This document shows, piece after piece, positions 37,570-48,463 of a stretch of DNA of 64,000 nt. The stretch comes from Hydrocarboniphaga effusa AP103 (lineage in GTDB: Bacteria > Pseudomonadota > Gammaproteobacteria > Nevskiales > Nevskiaceae), in assembly GCF_000271305.1 (NCBI RefSeq), contig NZ_AKGD01000002.1, positions 868,001-932,000 on the forward strand, written 5' to 3'. The notes beneath the pieces are model-generated. The model did not search any database. It was given only the letters and a program-made list of their open reading frames with translations, and was not told the origin of the DNA. Within the stretch, counting starts at the first letter, position 1; the number at the start of each line of letters is the position of its first letter. Made by a program: the position numbers and the translations under genes.

Positions 37570-39450
37570 TCAGGCTTGCCGAACCTTGCTTTCATCCAGA
37601 TCGCGAGCGCGCAGGCGCTTCTGGATCGCGCGCAGGATGCCGGCGTCGTCGAGCCCGCACTGGGCCAGCAATTCCTCGCGCGTGCCGTGCTCGATGAAAT
37701 GATCGGGCAGGCCGAGGTTGAGCACCTGCACCTTGTGGTGCTGGGCGACGAGCACCTCGTTGACCGCGCTGCCGGCGCCGCCCATGCGGGCGTTGTCCTC
37801 GATCGTCACGAGCAGGTCGCTCTCGTTGGCGAGTTCGAGCACGAGTTCGGCGTCGATCGGTTTGACGAAGCGCATGTCGGCGACCGTCGCATCGAGAATG
37901 TCGGCGACGCGCAGCGCGTTCTCGACCATGCAGCCGAAGGCGAGCAGGGCGACGCGCGGAAGCCGGCGGCCCTTGGCCTCGCGCACGAGGCAGCCCTTGC
38001 CGATCGCGAGCGGCTTGGGCTCGGCCTCTTTCGGCAAGCCCTTGCCGTTGCCGCGCGGATAGCGCACCGCGCTCGGCCCGGTGTGGGCGATGCCGGTCGC
38101 GAGCATGCGGCGGCACTCGTTCTCGTCGCTCGGCGCCATGATCACGAGGTTCGGAATGCAGCGCAGGTACGACAGATCGAAGGCGCCGTGATGCGTCGCG
38201 CCGTCGGCGCCGACCAGACCACCGCGATCGATCGCGAACACCACCGGCAGGTTCTGGATCGCGACGTCGTGGACCAGCTGGTCGTAGCCGCGCTGCAGGA
38301 AGGTCGAATAGATCGCGCAGACCGGCTTCAGGCCTTCGCAGGCCAGGCCCGCCGAAAAGGTCACCGCATGCTGCTCGGCGATGCCGACGTCGAAATAACG
38401 ATCCGGAAAGCGCTTGGCGAAGTCGACCAGGCCCGAGCCTTCACGCATCGCCGGCGTGATCGCGACGATGCGCTCGTCGCGCGCCGCGGTTTCGCACAGC
38501 CAGTCGCCGAACACCTGCGTGTAGCTCGGCGCACCGGCCGGCTTCTTGGCCGGGAACGCGCCGGTGACCGGATCGAATTGAGTGACGCCGTGATACTTGA
38601 TCGGATCGGCCTCGGCGGGCGTAAAGCCCTTGCCCTTGACCGTGATGACGTGCAGCAGCTGCGGGCCGCGCGCGTCCTTGAGCTTTTCGAGCGCTGAGGT
38701 CAGCGCATCGAGGTCGTGGCCGTCGATCGGCCCGGTGTAGTGGAAGCCGAAGGTGCGGAACAGCGCACCCGGATTGTCGAGATGGGTTTCGACGCGGTCC
38801 TCGCCGTCCTGCGGCAGGCGCACGAGATGCGGAGCGACCAGGCCGAGCTTCTGCACGAGGCGCGCGGAATGATCGCGCAGGCCGCCGACGTTCTCGGAGA
38901 TCGACATGTCGTTGTCGTTGTAGATCACGAGCATGTCGAGACCGGCGTGGCCGGCGTGGTTGAGTGCCTCGAAGGCCATGCCGCCGGTCATGCCGCCGTC
39001 GCCGATCACCGCCACCGCGCGGCGCTTCTCGCCGCGCACGCGCGCGCCGGCGGCCATGCCGGCGGCGGCCGAGATCGCGGTGCTGCTGTGGCCGACGCCG
39101 AAGGCGTCGTAATCGCTCTCGGCGCGGTGGTTGAACGGCGCCAGGCCGCCGAGCTTGCGGATGGTTTCGAGCCGGGCGCGACGGCCGGTGACGATCTTGT
39201 GCGGATACGACTGATGGCCCACGTCCCAGACGACACGGTCGTGCGGGGTATCGAGCACGCGGTGCAGCGCCAGCGTGAGCTCGACGGTGCCGAGGTTGGC
39301 GGCGAAGTGGCCGCCGATGCGGCCGAGGGTTTCGATCAGGAAGCGGCGCAGTTCCACGGCCAGATGCGGCAGCTCGGCGGCGGGCAGCCTGCGCAGGTCG
39401 GCAGGGGTGTTGACCCCGCCCAAGAGCGAATATCCCGGGATGTCAGTCAT
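37570..39450 (-). CDS. dxs: 1-deoxy-D-xylulose-5-phosphate synthase
   Basis: A 626-residue thiamine-diphosphate enzyme that joins pyruvate and glyceraldehyde 3-phosphate in the MEP isoprenoid pathway. Visible are [14 protein letters not shown] near residues 78-91, the ThDP motif [17 protein letters not shown] near 147-163, [17 protein letters not shown]-like [16 protein letters not shown] near 368 and the transketolase C-terminal domain. It is the last gene of the leftward operon xseB-ispA-dxs, with a 125-base gap after ispA. Confidence 0.97.
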   Translation of the reverse strand: MTDIPGYSLLGGVNTPADLRRLPAAELPHLAVELRRFLIETLGRIGGHFAANLGTVELTLALHRVLDTPHDRVVWDVGHQSYPHKIVTGRRARLETIRKLGGLAPFNHRAESDYDAFGVGHSSTAISAAAGMAAGARVRGEKRRAVAVIGDGGMTGGMAFEALNHAGHAGLDMLVIYNDNDMSISENVGGLRDHSARLVQKLGLVAPHLVRLPQDGEDRVETHLDNPGALFRTFGFHYTGPIDGHDLDALTSALEKLKDARGPQLLHVITVKGKGFTPAEADPIKYHGVTQFDPVTGAFPAKKPAGAPSYTQVFGDWLCETAARDERIVAITPAMREGSGLVDFAKRFPDRYFDVGIAEQHAVTFSAGLACEGLKPVCAIYSTFLQRGYDQLVHDVAIQNLPVVFAIDRGGLVGADGATHHGAFDLSYLRCIPNLVIMAPSDENECRRMLATGIAHTGPSAVRYPRGNGKGLPKEAEPKPLAIGKGCLVREAKGRRLPRVALLAFGCMVENALRVADILDATVADMRFVKPIDAELVLELANESDLLVTIEDNARMGGAGSAVNEVLVAQHHKVQVLNLGLPDHFIEHGTREELLAQCGLDDAGILRAIQKRLRARDLDESKVRQA

Positions 39451-39575
39451 GCTGGAAAGTGGAATAAGGTGTTGAAAGCATTATGGTGGAAGATCAACGG
39501 CTACTCATGTCGCCAGGGCCTGGGCTCGCTGGCCGACGCGTCATTGCCCCTTGCTTGCATGAGGTCCGCCGCATT

Positions 39576-40469
39576 TCAGTGCTTGCGGCCCTGGATGTGG
39601 TCCGCGAGCCAGACCAGAGGCTCCGCCCGATCGCCAAACACCGCCAGGGCGGTCCGCGCTTCGTCGAACAGCTGGGCTGCGCGGCGCTTGGCTGGATCGA
39701 GCCCCATCAGTGAAGGATAGGTTGATTTGTGCGCCGCAACATCCTTGCCGGCGGTCTTGCCGAGATCGGCCGAACTGCCCTCGATGTCGAGCACGTCGTC
39801 CTGGATCTGGTAGGCCAGGCCGATCAGCCGGCCATAGCGTTCGAGCGCATTGAACCAGCCGGCGTCCGCGAACGCCGAGGCCTGCGTGACGAGCATCAGG
39901 CTCGCCAGGATCAGCGCCCCGGTCTTGTGCATGTGCAGGCATTCGAGCTCGGCGAGCGTCAGCGAGCGCTGCTCGGATTCGAGGTCGACGGCCTGGCCGC
40001 CGACCATGCCGCACGATCCGGAGGCGCGCGCGAGTGTCGAGATCATCTGCAGGCGCTGGGCCGCGACGAGGTGCTGGCCTTCGCGCGCGAGCACCGCGAA
40101 CGCGAGCGCCTGCAGGCCGTCGCCGACGAGGATCGCGGTGGCCTCGTCGTATTGCTTGTGCGTGGTCGGGCGGCCGCGGCGCAGATCGTCGTCGTCCATC
40201 GACGGCAGGTCGTCGTGCACGAGCGAATAGGCGTGGATCAGTTCGAGCGCGCAGGCCGGGGCGTCGAGCGCCTCGGGGTCGAGCGCGAGCACTTCGCCGG
40301 CCGCGTAGACGAGCAGGGCGCGCAGGCGTTTGCCGCCCTGCGTCGAATAGCGCATGGCCTCGTGCAGCCGCGCCGGATAGGTGCCGGGCGCCGGGATGCA
40401 ACGGTCGAGCGCCGCTTCCACGCGCTGCCGATAGGCCTCCACGCGGGAGCCGAAAGAAGTGATGTTCAA
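39576..40469 (-). CDS. ispA: Farnesyl diphosphate synthase (short-chain polyprenyl synthetase)
   Basis: A 297-residue cytosolic enzyme that makes FPP from IPP and DMAPP. The first Asp-rich motif is HDDLPSMDDDDLRRGRPTTH near residues 88-107 and the second is LAYQIQDDVLDIEGSSADLG near 223-242. GGKRLRALLVYAAGE near 50-64 binds the diphosphate. The start is a TTG (40469), 13 bases after the xseB stop; a GTG nine codons later is an alternative. It supplies precursors made by Dxs in the same operon. Confidence 0.94.
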   Translation of the reverse strand: MNITSFGSRVEAYRQRVEAALDRCIPAPGTYPARLHEAMRYSTQGGKRLRALLVYAAGEVLALDPEALDAPACALELIHAYSLVHDDLPSMDDDDLRRGRPTTHKQYDEATAILVGDGLQALAFAVLAREGQHLVAAQRLQMISTLARASGSCGMVGGQAVDLESEQRSLTLAELECLHMHKTGALILASLMLVTQASAFADAGWFNALERYGRLIGLAYQIQDDVLDIEGSSADLGKTAGKDVAAHKSTYPSLMGLDPAKRRAAQLFDEARTALAVFGDRAEPLVWLADHIQGRKH

Positions 40470-40482
40470 GGCGTTTCTGAAC

Positions 40483-40770
40483 TCAGCCGGCGCTGTCGTC
40501 GGAGGCGAGCAGGTTGCGCACCTTGAGCTCGGCGGTTTCGAGCGACTGGCGGCACTGGCGGGTCAGTGCGACACCGCGCTCGAACAGGCGCAGCGATTCT
40601 TCGAGCTTCAGATCGCCGCGCTCCATCTGGCCGACGATGGTTTCGAGTTCGCCAAGCGCGTCTTCGAAGCGCGAGACCTCGTCGGTCGCCGCAGCCGCGG
40701 CCACGGCCGGTTCCGGCTGAGCGCTGGGTTCTTCGTTGAAGAGCCCTGATTTATCGGTATTTTTCGGCAT
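40483..40770 (-). CDS. xseB: Exodeoxyribonuclease VII small subunit
   Basis: A 95-residue partner of XseA. The family core SRFEDALGELETIVGQMERG followed by DLKLEESLRLFERGVALTRQC is complete. I start it at the ATG at 40770 (MPKNTDKSG); the frame allows an ATG 21 codons earlier with an unlike sequence. It heads the xseB-ispA-dxs operon and is divergent from parE across 136 bases. Confidence 0.92.
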   Translation of the reverse strand: MPKNTDKSGLFNEEPSAQPEPAVAAAAATDEVSRFEDALGELETIVGQMERGDLKLEESLRLFERGVALTRQCRQSLETAELKVRNLLASDDSAG

Positions 40771-40906
40771 CGCGAGCGAGGTGCTGGCGTCGGGAAGCGC
40801 CCAGTCTAGCGTGGTTGCGGAGGCTGGGTTCATCGGCTACCGTCGCGGCCAACGAGCCGGCGGCCTCTGCCGCCCGGCCCTCTCGCATTCGACCTCCCAA
40901 GCATCA

Positions 40907-42811
<1,905 letters not shown>

Positions 42812-42858
42812 TTGGCCTGGGCAAGCATGCTCGCTATCATGCGCATGACTATGCGCAT
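42812..42858 (+). promoter_or_regulatory. ccdA promoter with twin palindromic operator candidates
   Basis: TTGGCC (42812-42817) and TATCAT (42835-42840) are separated by 17 bases. ATGCGCAT palindromes at 42839-42846 and 42851-42858 overlap the -10 box and the likely start, and AGCATGCT at 42824-42831 lies in the spacer. The layout fits autorepression by CcdA-CcdB. The first base of the -35 follows the parE stop directly. Confidence 0.6.
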
Positions 42859-42869
42859 TGGTGATCCAC

Positions 42870-43154
42870 ATGGGACGTAACGACCGCCTCGCTGCCAGCC
42901 GGAAAGCGACCAACGTCAGCCTGGATTCCGAGCTGCTGCGTGACGCCCGCGAGCTGGACGTCAATGTTTCCCGCGCCTGCGAGCAGGGCCTGGCCGAGGA
43001 AGTGCGCAAGCGCAAATGGGCCAAGTGGCAGGAAGACAACAAGGAATCGATCGAGGCCTACAACCAGTTCGTCGAAAAGCACGGGCTCATGAGCGAATAC
43101 TTCCACGATTTCGGCAACGGCCTGCGCAAGTGGGAGGACGATGGCGCAGTTTGA
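42870..43154 (+). CDS. ccdA: Type II antitoxin CcdA
   Basis: A 94-residue protein with the CcdA layout. The N-terminal ribbon-helix-helix (ATNVSLDSELLRDARELDVN) binds DNA, and the C-terminal part (WAKWQEDNKESIEAYNQFVE, then KHGLMSEYFHDFGNGL) wraps the toxin. The tail is about ten residues longer than in typical CcdA. It begins 58 bases after parE and overlaps ccdB by 14 bases. A weak ribosome-binding site precedes the ATG at 42870; an in-frame start four codons earlier is less likely. Confidence 0.92.
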   Translation: MGRNDRLAASRKATNVSLDSELLRDARELDVNVSRACEQGLAEEVRKRKWAKWQEDNKESIEAYNQFVEKHGLMSEYFHDFGNGLRKWEDDGAV

Positions 43155-43455
43155 TCTCTACGCCAATCCGGTTCCTGCTGCGAGGCGTCTTCGTCCTTAC
43201 CTGTTGGAAATCCAGTCGGACCTGCTGACCGGCATGCAGACCACCGTGGTGGTGCCGCTGCTGGTGCTCGGAGCGGAGCGGTCGCGGTTCGAGCGGCTGA
43301 CGCCGGAGCTCCAGATCGGAAACGAGCGCCTGCGCTTGTGGCTACCTGACATTCTGAGCGTTCATCGGCGCGCACTCGGGCGCCCTATCGTCAATCTTTC
43401 GAGCGAGCGCGACCGCATCATCGCGGCGCTCGACCATCTCATTTCCGGATTCTGA
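43141..43455 (+). CDS. ccdB: Type II toxin CcdB (topoisomerase poison)
   Basis: A 104-residue homologue of the F-plasmid toxin that traps DNA gyrase through GyrA. Family features are the start [30 protein letters not shown] near residues 22-41, and [20 protein letters not shown] near 72-91. The C-terminus is ...DHLISGF, whereas the F-plasmid toxin ends in WGI, residues needed for gyrase poisoning there. A strong GGGAGG site lies inside ccdA. The TGA stop shares its A with the parC ATG. No frameshift or truncation is visible, so the toxin looks intact. Confidence 0.92.
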   Translation: MAQFDLYANPVPAARRLRPYLLEIQSDLLTGMQTTVVVPLLVLGAERSRFERLTPELQIGNERLRLWLPDILSVHRRALGRPIVNLSSERDRIIAALDHLISGF

Positions 43456-45680
43456 TGAACCCCATCGACCCCAACGAAACCGAACGCCTGCCGCTGCGGC
43501 TTTTCGCCGAGAAGGCCTATCTCGACTACTCGATGTACGTGGTGCTCGACCGCGCGCTGCCGCACGTGGCCGACGGCCTCAAGCCGGTGCAGCGCCGCAT
43601 CATCTACTCGATGTCCGAACTCGGCATCAACGCCACCGCCAAGCACCGCAAGTCGGCGCTGACCGTCGGCGATGTAATCGGCAAATACCATCCGCACGGC
43701 GACTCGGCCTGCTACGAAGCCATGGTCACCATGGCGCAGCCGTTCAACTATCGCTATCCGCTCGTCGACGGACAGGGCAACTGGGGCAGCGCGGACGATC
43801 CCAAGAGCTTCGCCGCGTATCGCTACACCGAATCGCGCCTCACGCCGTACGCCAACGCGCTGCTGTCGGAACTCGACATGGGCACGGTGGACTGGACGCC
43901 GAACTTCGACGGCATGCGCGACGAGCCGCGCCTGCTGCCCGCGCGGCTGCCGAACATTCTCGTCAACGGCACCATGGGCATCGCGGTGGGCATGGCGACG
44001 GACATTCCGCCGCACAACATCCGCGAACTCGCACGCGCCTGCATCCACCTGCTCAAGCATCCGAACGCGCAGATCGAATCGCTCATGGAGCACGTGCCGG
44101 GGCCGGATTATCCGACCGGCTGCGAAATCGTTTCCGAGCCGCACGATCTGCTGAAGATCTACAGCACCGGTGTGGGCCAGGTGCGGGCACGTGCGCGCTG
44201 GGAGAAGGAAGACGAAGGCGTGATCGTCATCACGCACCTGCCGCATCAGGTGTCGGGTTCGAAGATCCAGGAGCAGATCGCCGAGCAGATGCGCGCCAAG
44301 AAGCTGCCGATCGTCGAAGACGTGCGCGACGAATCCGATCACGAGAATCCCACGCGCATCGTCATCGTGCCGCGCAGCAATCGCGTCGATGCCGAAGCGC
44401 TGATGGCGCATCTGTTCGCCACCACCGATCTCGAACGCAGCCATCGCGTCAATCTCAACATGATCGGCCTCGATGGCCGTCCGCGCGTGAAGAACCTGCG
44501 CGACATCCTGGGCGAGTGGCTGAGCTTCCGCTTCAACACGGTGACGCGGCGTTTGAATCACCGCCTGCAGAAGGTCAACGATCGCCTGCACCTGTTGGAA
44601 GGCCTGCTGATCGCCTTCCTGAATCTCGACGAAGTGATTCGCATCATCCGCTTCGAGGACGAGCCGCGCGCCAAGCTCATGCGCACGTTCGCGCTGTCCG
44701 AAGTGCAGACCGATTACATCCTCGACACGCGCCTGCGCCAGTTGCAGCGCCTCGAGGAGATGAAGATCAAGGGCGAGCAGGCCGAACTCGAAGCCGAGAA
44801 GAAGGGCCTCGAAGAACTGCTCGGCGACGACGACAAGCTCAAGCAGCTCATCGCCAAGGAGATCAAGGAAGACGCCAAGACCTACGGCGACGAGCGTCGT
44901 TGCCCGATCAACGCCAAGCCGCCGGCCGTGGCGATGACGCAGGCCGAGATCACACCGGCCGAAGCGGTCACCGTGGTGATTTCGAAGGCCGGCTGGATTC
45001 GCGCGGGCAAGGGTCACGAGCTCGATCCGACCGCACTGTCGTACAAGGCCGGCGACGAGTATTTCGCGCACGCGGTCGGCAAGACCAACCAGCTGCTGAT
45101 CCTGCTCGACAGCAAGGGGCGCTGCTACACGCTCAATCCGCGCGAGCTGCCGAGCGCGCGCTCGCAGGGCGAGCCCGTGACGACCAGGCTCGACCTGCAG
45201 GACGGCGCGCGCATCGTCGCGCTGCTGATGGGCGAGGAGAGCGATCGCTACGTGCTCGGCGGCACCGACGGCTACGGTTTCCAGACCCGGCTCGGCGAGC
45301 TGCAGGCGCGCAACAAGGCCGGCAAGGCGGTGATCACGCTCGAAGGCGCTCCGCTACCGCCGGCGATCACGCGCGACGTGGGCGATCGCTTCGCACTGGT
45401 GACCGCAGAAGGCCGTCTGCTGGTGTTCGCGATCGGCGAGCTGCCGGAGCTCGCCAAGGGCAAGGGCAACAAGCTCGTCACCTTGAAGGGCGAAGATCGC
45501 ATCGTCGCCAGCTGCGTGGTGCCGGTCGGTGCCTCGATCGTCGTCACCAGCGGCAAGCGCACGCTGACGCTCAAGCCTTCGGACGTTGCGGCCTACACCG
45601 GCGCGCGCGCCTCGCGCGGCAACCATCTGCCGCGCGGTTACCAGACCGTGGAGCGCATCACGGCGGAGACCAAATCCTGA
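43455..45680 (+). CDS. parC: DNA topoisomerase IV subunit A
   Basis: A 741-residue DNA-cleaving subunit. It starts [20 protein letters not shown], has the quinolone-region segment [20 protein letters not shown] near residues 76-95 (Asp and Ser intact), and the catalytic Tyr124 in YRYTESRL. The C-terminal beta-propeller (about 500-741) has the degenerate blades of ParC. The ATG at 43455 overlaps the ccdB stop (TGATG) and has only a weak ribosome-binding site, so translation is probably coupled to ccdB. Confidence 0.95.
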   Translation: MNPIDPNETERLPLRLFAEKAYLDYSMYVVLDRALPHVADGLKPVQRRIIYSMSELGINATAKHRKSALTVGDVIGKYHPHGDSACYEAMVTMAQPFNYRYPLVDGQGNWGSADDPKSFAAYRYTESRLTPYANALLSELDMGTVDWTPNFDGMRDEPRLLPARLPNILVNGTMGIAVGMATDIPPHNIRELARACIHLLKHPNAQIESLMEHVPGPDYPTGCEIVSEPHDLLKIYSTGVGQVRARARWEKEDEGVIVITHLPHQVSGSKIQEQIAEQMRAKKLPIVEDVRDESDHENPTRIVIVPRSNRVDAEALMAHLFATTDLERSHRVNLNMIGLDGRPRVKNLRDILGEWLSFRFNTVTRRLNHRLQKVNDRLHLLEGLLIAFLNLDEVIRIIRFEDEPRAKLMRTFALSEVQTDYILDTRLRQLQRLEEMKIKGEQAELEAEKKGLEELLGDDDKLKQLIAKEIKEDAKTYGDERRCPINAKPPAVAMTQAEITPAEAVTVVISKAGWIRAGKGHELDPTALSYKAGDEYFAHAVGKTNQLLILLDSKGRCYTLNPRELPSARSQGEPVTTRLDLQDGARIVALLMGEESDRYVLGGTDGYGFQTRLGELQARNKAGKAVITLEGAPLPPAITRDVGDRFALVTAEGRLLVFAIGELPELAKGKGNKLVTLKGEDRIVASCVVPVGASIVVTSGKRTLTLKPSDVAAYTGARASRGNHLPRGYQTVERITAETKS

Positions 45681-45783
45681 ACCGGATTCCGGGCGCGATC
45701 TTGATTGAGGCGTTCCAGACCCCAAGACAGGGAAACCCGGACTCCTCCGGGGCCGCCTTCCACGTTCACAGCCTTCCAACGCC

Positions 45784-46665
45784 ATGAAACGCATTGCTCT
45801 GTTCCTGATCACCAACCTGGCCGTGATGCTCGTGCTGTCGGTCGTCGCCTCGCTGCTCGGCGTCAACCGCTACCTGACCGCCAACGGACTCAACTTCGGC
45901 GCCCTGCTGGCCTTCTGCGCCATCTTCGGTTTCGGCGGCTCGATCATTTCCTTGCTGATGTCCAAGTGGGTCGCGAAGCGCTCGGTCGGCGCGCAGGTGA
46001 TCACCGAGCCGCGCAATTCCGCCGAAATGTGGCTGCTGCAGACGGTCGAGCGCCAAGCGCGCGCGGCCGGCATCGGCATGCCCGAAGTCGCGGTCTACGA
46101 CGCGCCGGAGCCCAATGCTTTCGCCACCGGCGCGAACAAGAACGCGGCCCTCGTCGCGGTGAGCACCGGTTTGATGCGGAGCATGAACCAGGACGAAGTC
46201 GAAGCCGTGCTCGGCCACGAAATCAGCCACATCGCCAATGGCGACATGGTGACGCTGACGCTGATTCAGGGCGTGGTGAACACCTTCGTGATGTTTCTGG
46301 CGCGCGTGATCGGCTACTTCGTCGACAGCATGCTGTCGGGGCGCAACCAGAACGAATCGCGCAGCTCGATCGGCTTCGGTTACTACATCACCGTGTTCGT
46401 GCTTGAAATCGTGTTCGGCATTCTTGCCAGCATGATCGTCGCCTGGTTTTCGCGGCAGCGTGAATTCCGCGCCGACCGCGGCGGTGCGCATCTGGCCGGC
46501 AAGCGCAAGATGATCTCGGCGCTGCAGAAGCTCGGCGGCGCCGCCGCCTCCACCTTGCCGCCGCAGCAGATGGCCTTCGGCATCGCCGGCGGCGTCAAGG
46601 AATGGTTCTCGACGCCCCCGCCGATCGAAAAGCGCATCGCCGCGCTGCAGGCGGCGACGGGCTGA
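45784..46665 (+). CDS. htpX: Protease HtpX
   Basis: A 293-residue inner-membrane zinc metalloprotease for membrane-protein quality control. Two N-terminal helices (about residues 1-25 and 35-60) come before the catalytic domain with [16 protein letters not shown]145, E146 and H149. Two more helices follow (about 155-175 and 195-220), then the third ligand region [18 protein letters not shown]. The 103-base gap from parC holds no clear promoter. It is closed by the terminator at 46680. Confidence 0.95.
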   Translation: MKRIALFLITNLAVMLVLSVVASLLGVNRYLTANGLNFGALLAFCAIFGFGGSIISLLMSKWVAKRSVGAQVITEPRNSAEMWLLQTVERQARAAGIGMPEVAVYDAPEPNAFATGANKNAALVAVSTGLMRSMNQDEVEAVLGHEISHIANGDMVTLTLIQGVVNTFVMFLARVIGYFVDSMLSGRNQNESRSSIGFGYYITVFVLEIVFGILASMIVAWFSRQREFRADRGGAHLAGKRKMISALQKLGGAAASTLPPQQMAFGIAGGVKEWFSTPPPIEKRIAALQAATG

Positions 46666-46679
46666 GCGGTTCGACGATG

Positions 46680-46723
46680 CGGTAACGAAAAAGGCGGCCT
46701 TTCGGCCGCCTTTTTCGTTACCG
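46680..46723. terminator. Bidirectional intrinsic terminator between htpX and the leftward gene
   Basis: A perfect 20-bp stem (CGGTAACGAAAAAGGCGGCC with its complement) closes on a TTTC loop. The A5/T5 tracts in the stem act on either strand. It lies 15 bases after the htpX stop and six bases from the stop of the gene at 46729. Confidence 0.9.
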
Positions 46724-46728
46724 CGCGA

Positions 46729-48300
46729 CTACTGCCCGAGGCCGGCTTTGACCTCCGCTTTGAGCGCCGGGGCCTGGCCGAGGTTCGAGACCGTCGCCGC
46801 GTTCTTGAGCCCGGACGGCGGCACGATCGGTCCGGCTCCTGCGAGTGGGCTTTGCGGCGCCTGGGTCGGAGGCGTGCGGCCGCTGCTGTCGGTCGGTCCC
46901 TTGGCTCCGCCGCTGCCCTTGAGGCCCAGCTCCTTGAGATCGCGATCGGTCACCACGACGCCGCCGAGCTTGTCGCGGTTCGGGTTGATCAGGCCGCCGC
47001 CGGTGGCCATGCCGAGCCCGCGACGCGCGTCGTTCTGCTCCTTGGTCGTCAGCAGCACGCCGCTGCCTTTGTCGGACTGAGGATCGGGGTTCACGGTGCC
47101 GCCGCCATTGGCCTTTAGATCCACACCGCGTCGGGCGTTGGCCGCTTCTGTGCCGCCGAGCCGGCCGCCGGTGGCGGTCGACAGCTCGACGCCGCTGCCG
47201 CGCTCCTTCTCCATGCCGGGCGCTCTCGGGGTGCCGCCGGTCGATGCGGTGGGATGGCGCTCGCCGTTCATTTCGAACTCGCCATCGAGCCCGAGATGTT
47301 CGATGGGCTCGTCGTCGGCTGCCGTTTCCGTGCCGCCGCCATCGCCTCCTTTGTCGTTGCCCGAGTCGCTGTCGGATGAACTGCTCGACGACCCGCTCGA
47401 GCCGCTGCCACCACCTCCGCCACCGCCGGTGTCATCGGCCGGGCCGCCGGGCTCTCCGCCGCCGCCTCCATCGCCATTGCTGCTGGTGCCGTTGCCTCCG
47501 CCGTCGCCGGGGCGACGGCTGCCCGATCCCGTCCCCTGGTAACGATCGCTGGCGGCGGTCCTGCCGGATTCGCGGGTTCCCGCGCTCCCGCTTCCGATGC
47601 CGGCCGAACCGGGTTTGGCCGCGGCACGCGCGGCGGCCGACTGGGCGGCGGTGTGCTGATCGATGATGGGTTGGATCGTGTCCCGGATCAGGCGATCGGC
47701 CTGCAGACCGCCGGTGCCTTGGCGGACGATGCCGGCGAGCAGCGCGTCACCGATCGCGCTGCCGTCTTCGCCGACCAGCTGCAGTTCGCCTCTGGCCTTG
47801 ACCACCGCGCGGGCGACCTGTCCGGCGCGCCCCGCCGCATTCGCCGGCAGCTGGGCGACGATCTTGGGATCGAGCACGGCCTTGAGTTCGGCTGCCCCGA
47901 CCAAGGCATCGGCGGCTCCGCCGTTGGTGCCGTCGGTCAGTCGACGCCGGGCGATTTCTTCCGCGATGCGGCCGAAGTCTGCTTCTTCGGCTCCAACCGT
48001 TTGCAGGCGAGCGGCCGAATCGGCGATCAGCCGTCCGGTCGCCAGGGCTTCGGCGTCGCCGGCGACGATGCGGGCCGCCAGCTTTTCGGCGCTGGCCCGG
48101 CTCATGCCCACGCTTTCGAACTGCGAAATCAGCGTCGCCAGCTCGTCCTTGGACGACTTGGCATTGGCGCTCGAATCGTTTTTGGCGGCAGAAGCTGGGT
48201 CAGTCCAGGCTGCTGACAGGCAGCCCAAGGTGGCGAGCGCCATCACGCCAAGCAGGCGGCGAGGGCGAATGAAGCGGTGGTTGCGAGGGCTGCGGTCCAT
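46729..48300 (-). CDS. Secreted low-complexity protein with Gly/Ser linker and C-terminal repeats, 523 aa
   Basis: A signal peptide (about residues 12-38, ending PASA/A) precedes a helical Ala-rich domain (about 45-230). A Gly/Ser/Asp-rich linker follows (230-325). The C-terminal part has imperfect repeats: residues 368-411 and 412-444 both carry GSGV-x-L-x-T, then ARRG, GGG and a terminal NP-x-x-DK pattern, and 445-461 begins a third (LGGVVVTD). I do not recognise a family. The linker suggests an extracellular or surface protein; the helical domain contains two short copies of an ARL-like pattern (SAEKLAARIVAGDAEALATG). It is followed by the bidirectional terminator. Confidence 0.7.
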   Translation of the reverse strand: MDRSPRNHRFIRPRRLLGVMALATLGCLSAAWTDPASAAKNDSSANAKSSKDELATLISQFESVGMSRASAEKLAARIVAGDAEALATGRLIADSAARLQTVGAEEADFGRIAEEIARRRLTDGTNGGAADALVGAAELKAVLDPKIVAQLPANAAGRAGQVARAVVKARGELQLVGEDGSAIGDALLAGIVRQGTGGLQADRLIRDTIQPIIDQHTAAQSAAARAAAKPGSAGIGSGSAGTRESGRTAASDRYQGTGSGSRRPGDGGGNGTSSNGDGGGGGEPGGPADDTGGGGGGGSGSSGSSSSSSDSDSGNDKGGDGGGTETAADDEPIEHLGLDGEFEMNGERHPTASTGGTPRAPGMEKERGSGVELSTATGGRLGGTEAANARRGVDLKANGGGTVNPDPQSDKGSGVLLTTKEQNDARRGLGMATGGGLINPNRDKLGGVVVTDRDLKELGLKGSGGAKGPTDSSGRTPPTQAPQSPLAGAGPIVPPSGLKNAATVSNLGQAPALKAEVKAGLGQ

Positions 48301-48413
48301 GCGGTTCTCCTGATCGAATCGGATGACCGCAGGCTAGGGCGGCGGAGTTCGGCAGTCCGGACGGAATCCCGACCGTTTTACGACCAATGACGATCGACGC
48401 TTCGCGGCAATAA

Positions 48414-48436
48414 AAAGCCCCGCGTAGCGGGGCTTT
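48414..48436 (-). terminator. Intrinsic terminator of the leftward gene at 48464
   Basis: A 10-bp stem, AAAGCCCCGC / GCGGGGCTTT, with a three-base loop. Read leftward it is followed by TTTTTA. It lies 28 bases beyond the gene's stop. Confidence 0.85.
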
Positions 48437-48463
48437 GATCGACGCTCGGAGCCGACCGCCATT

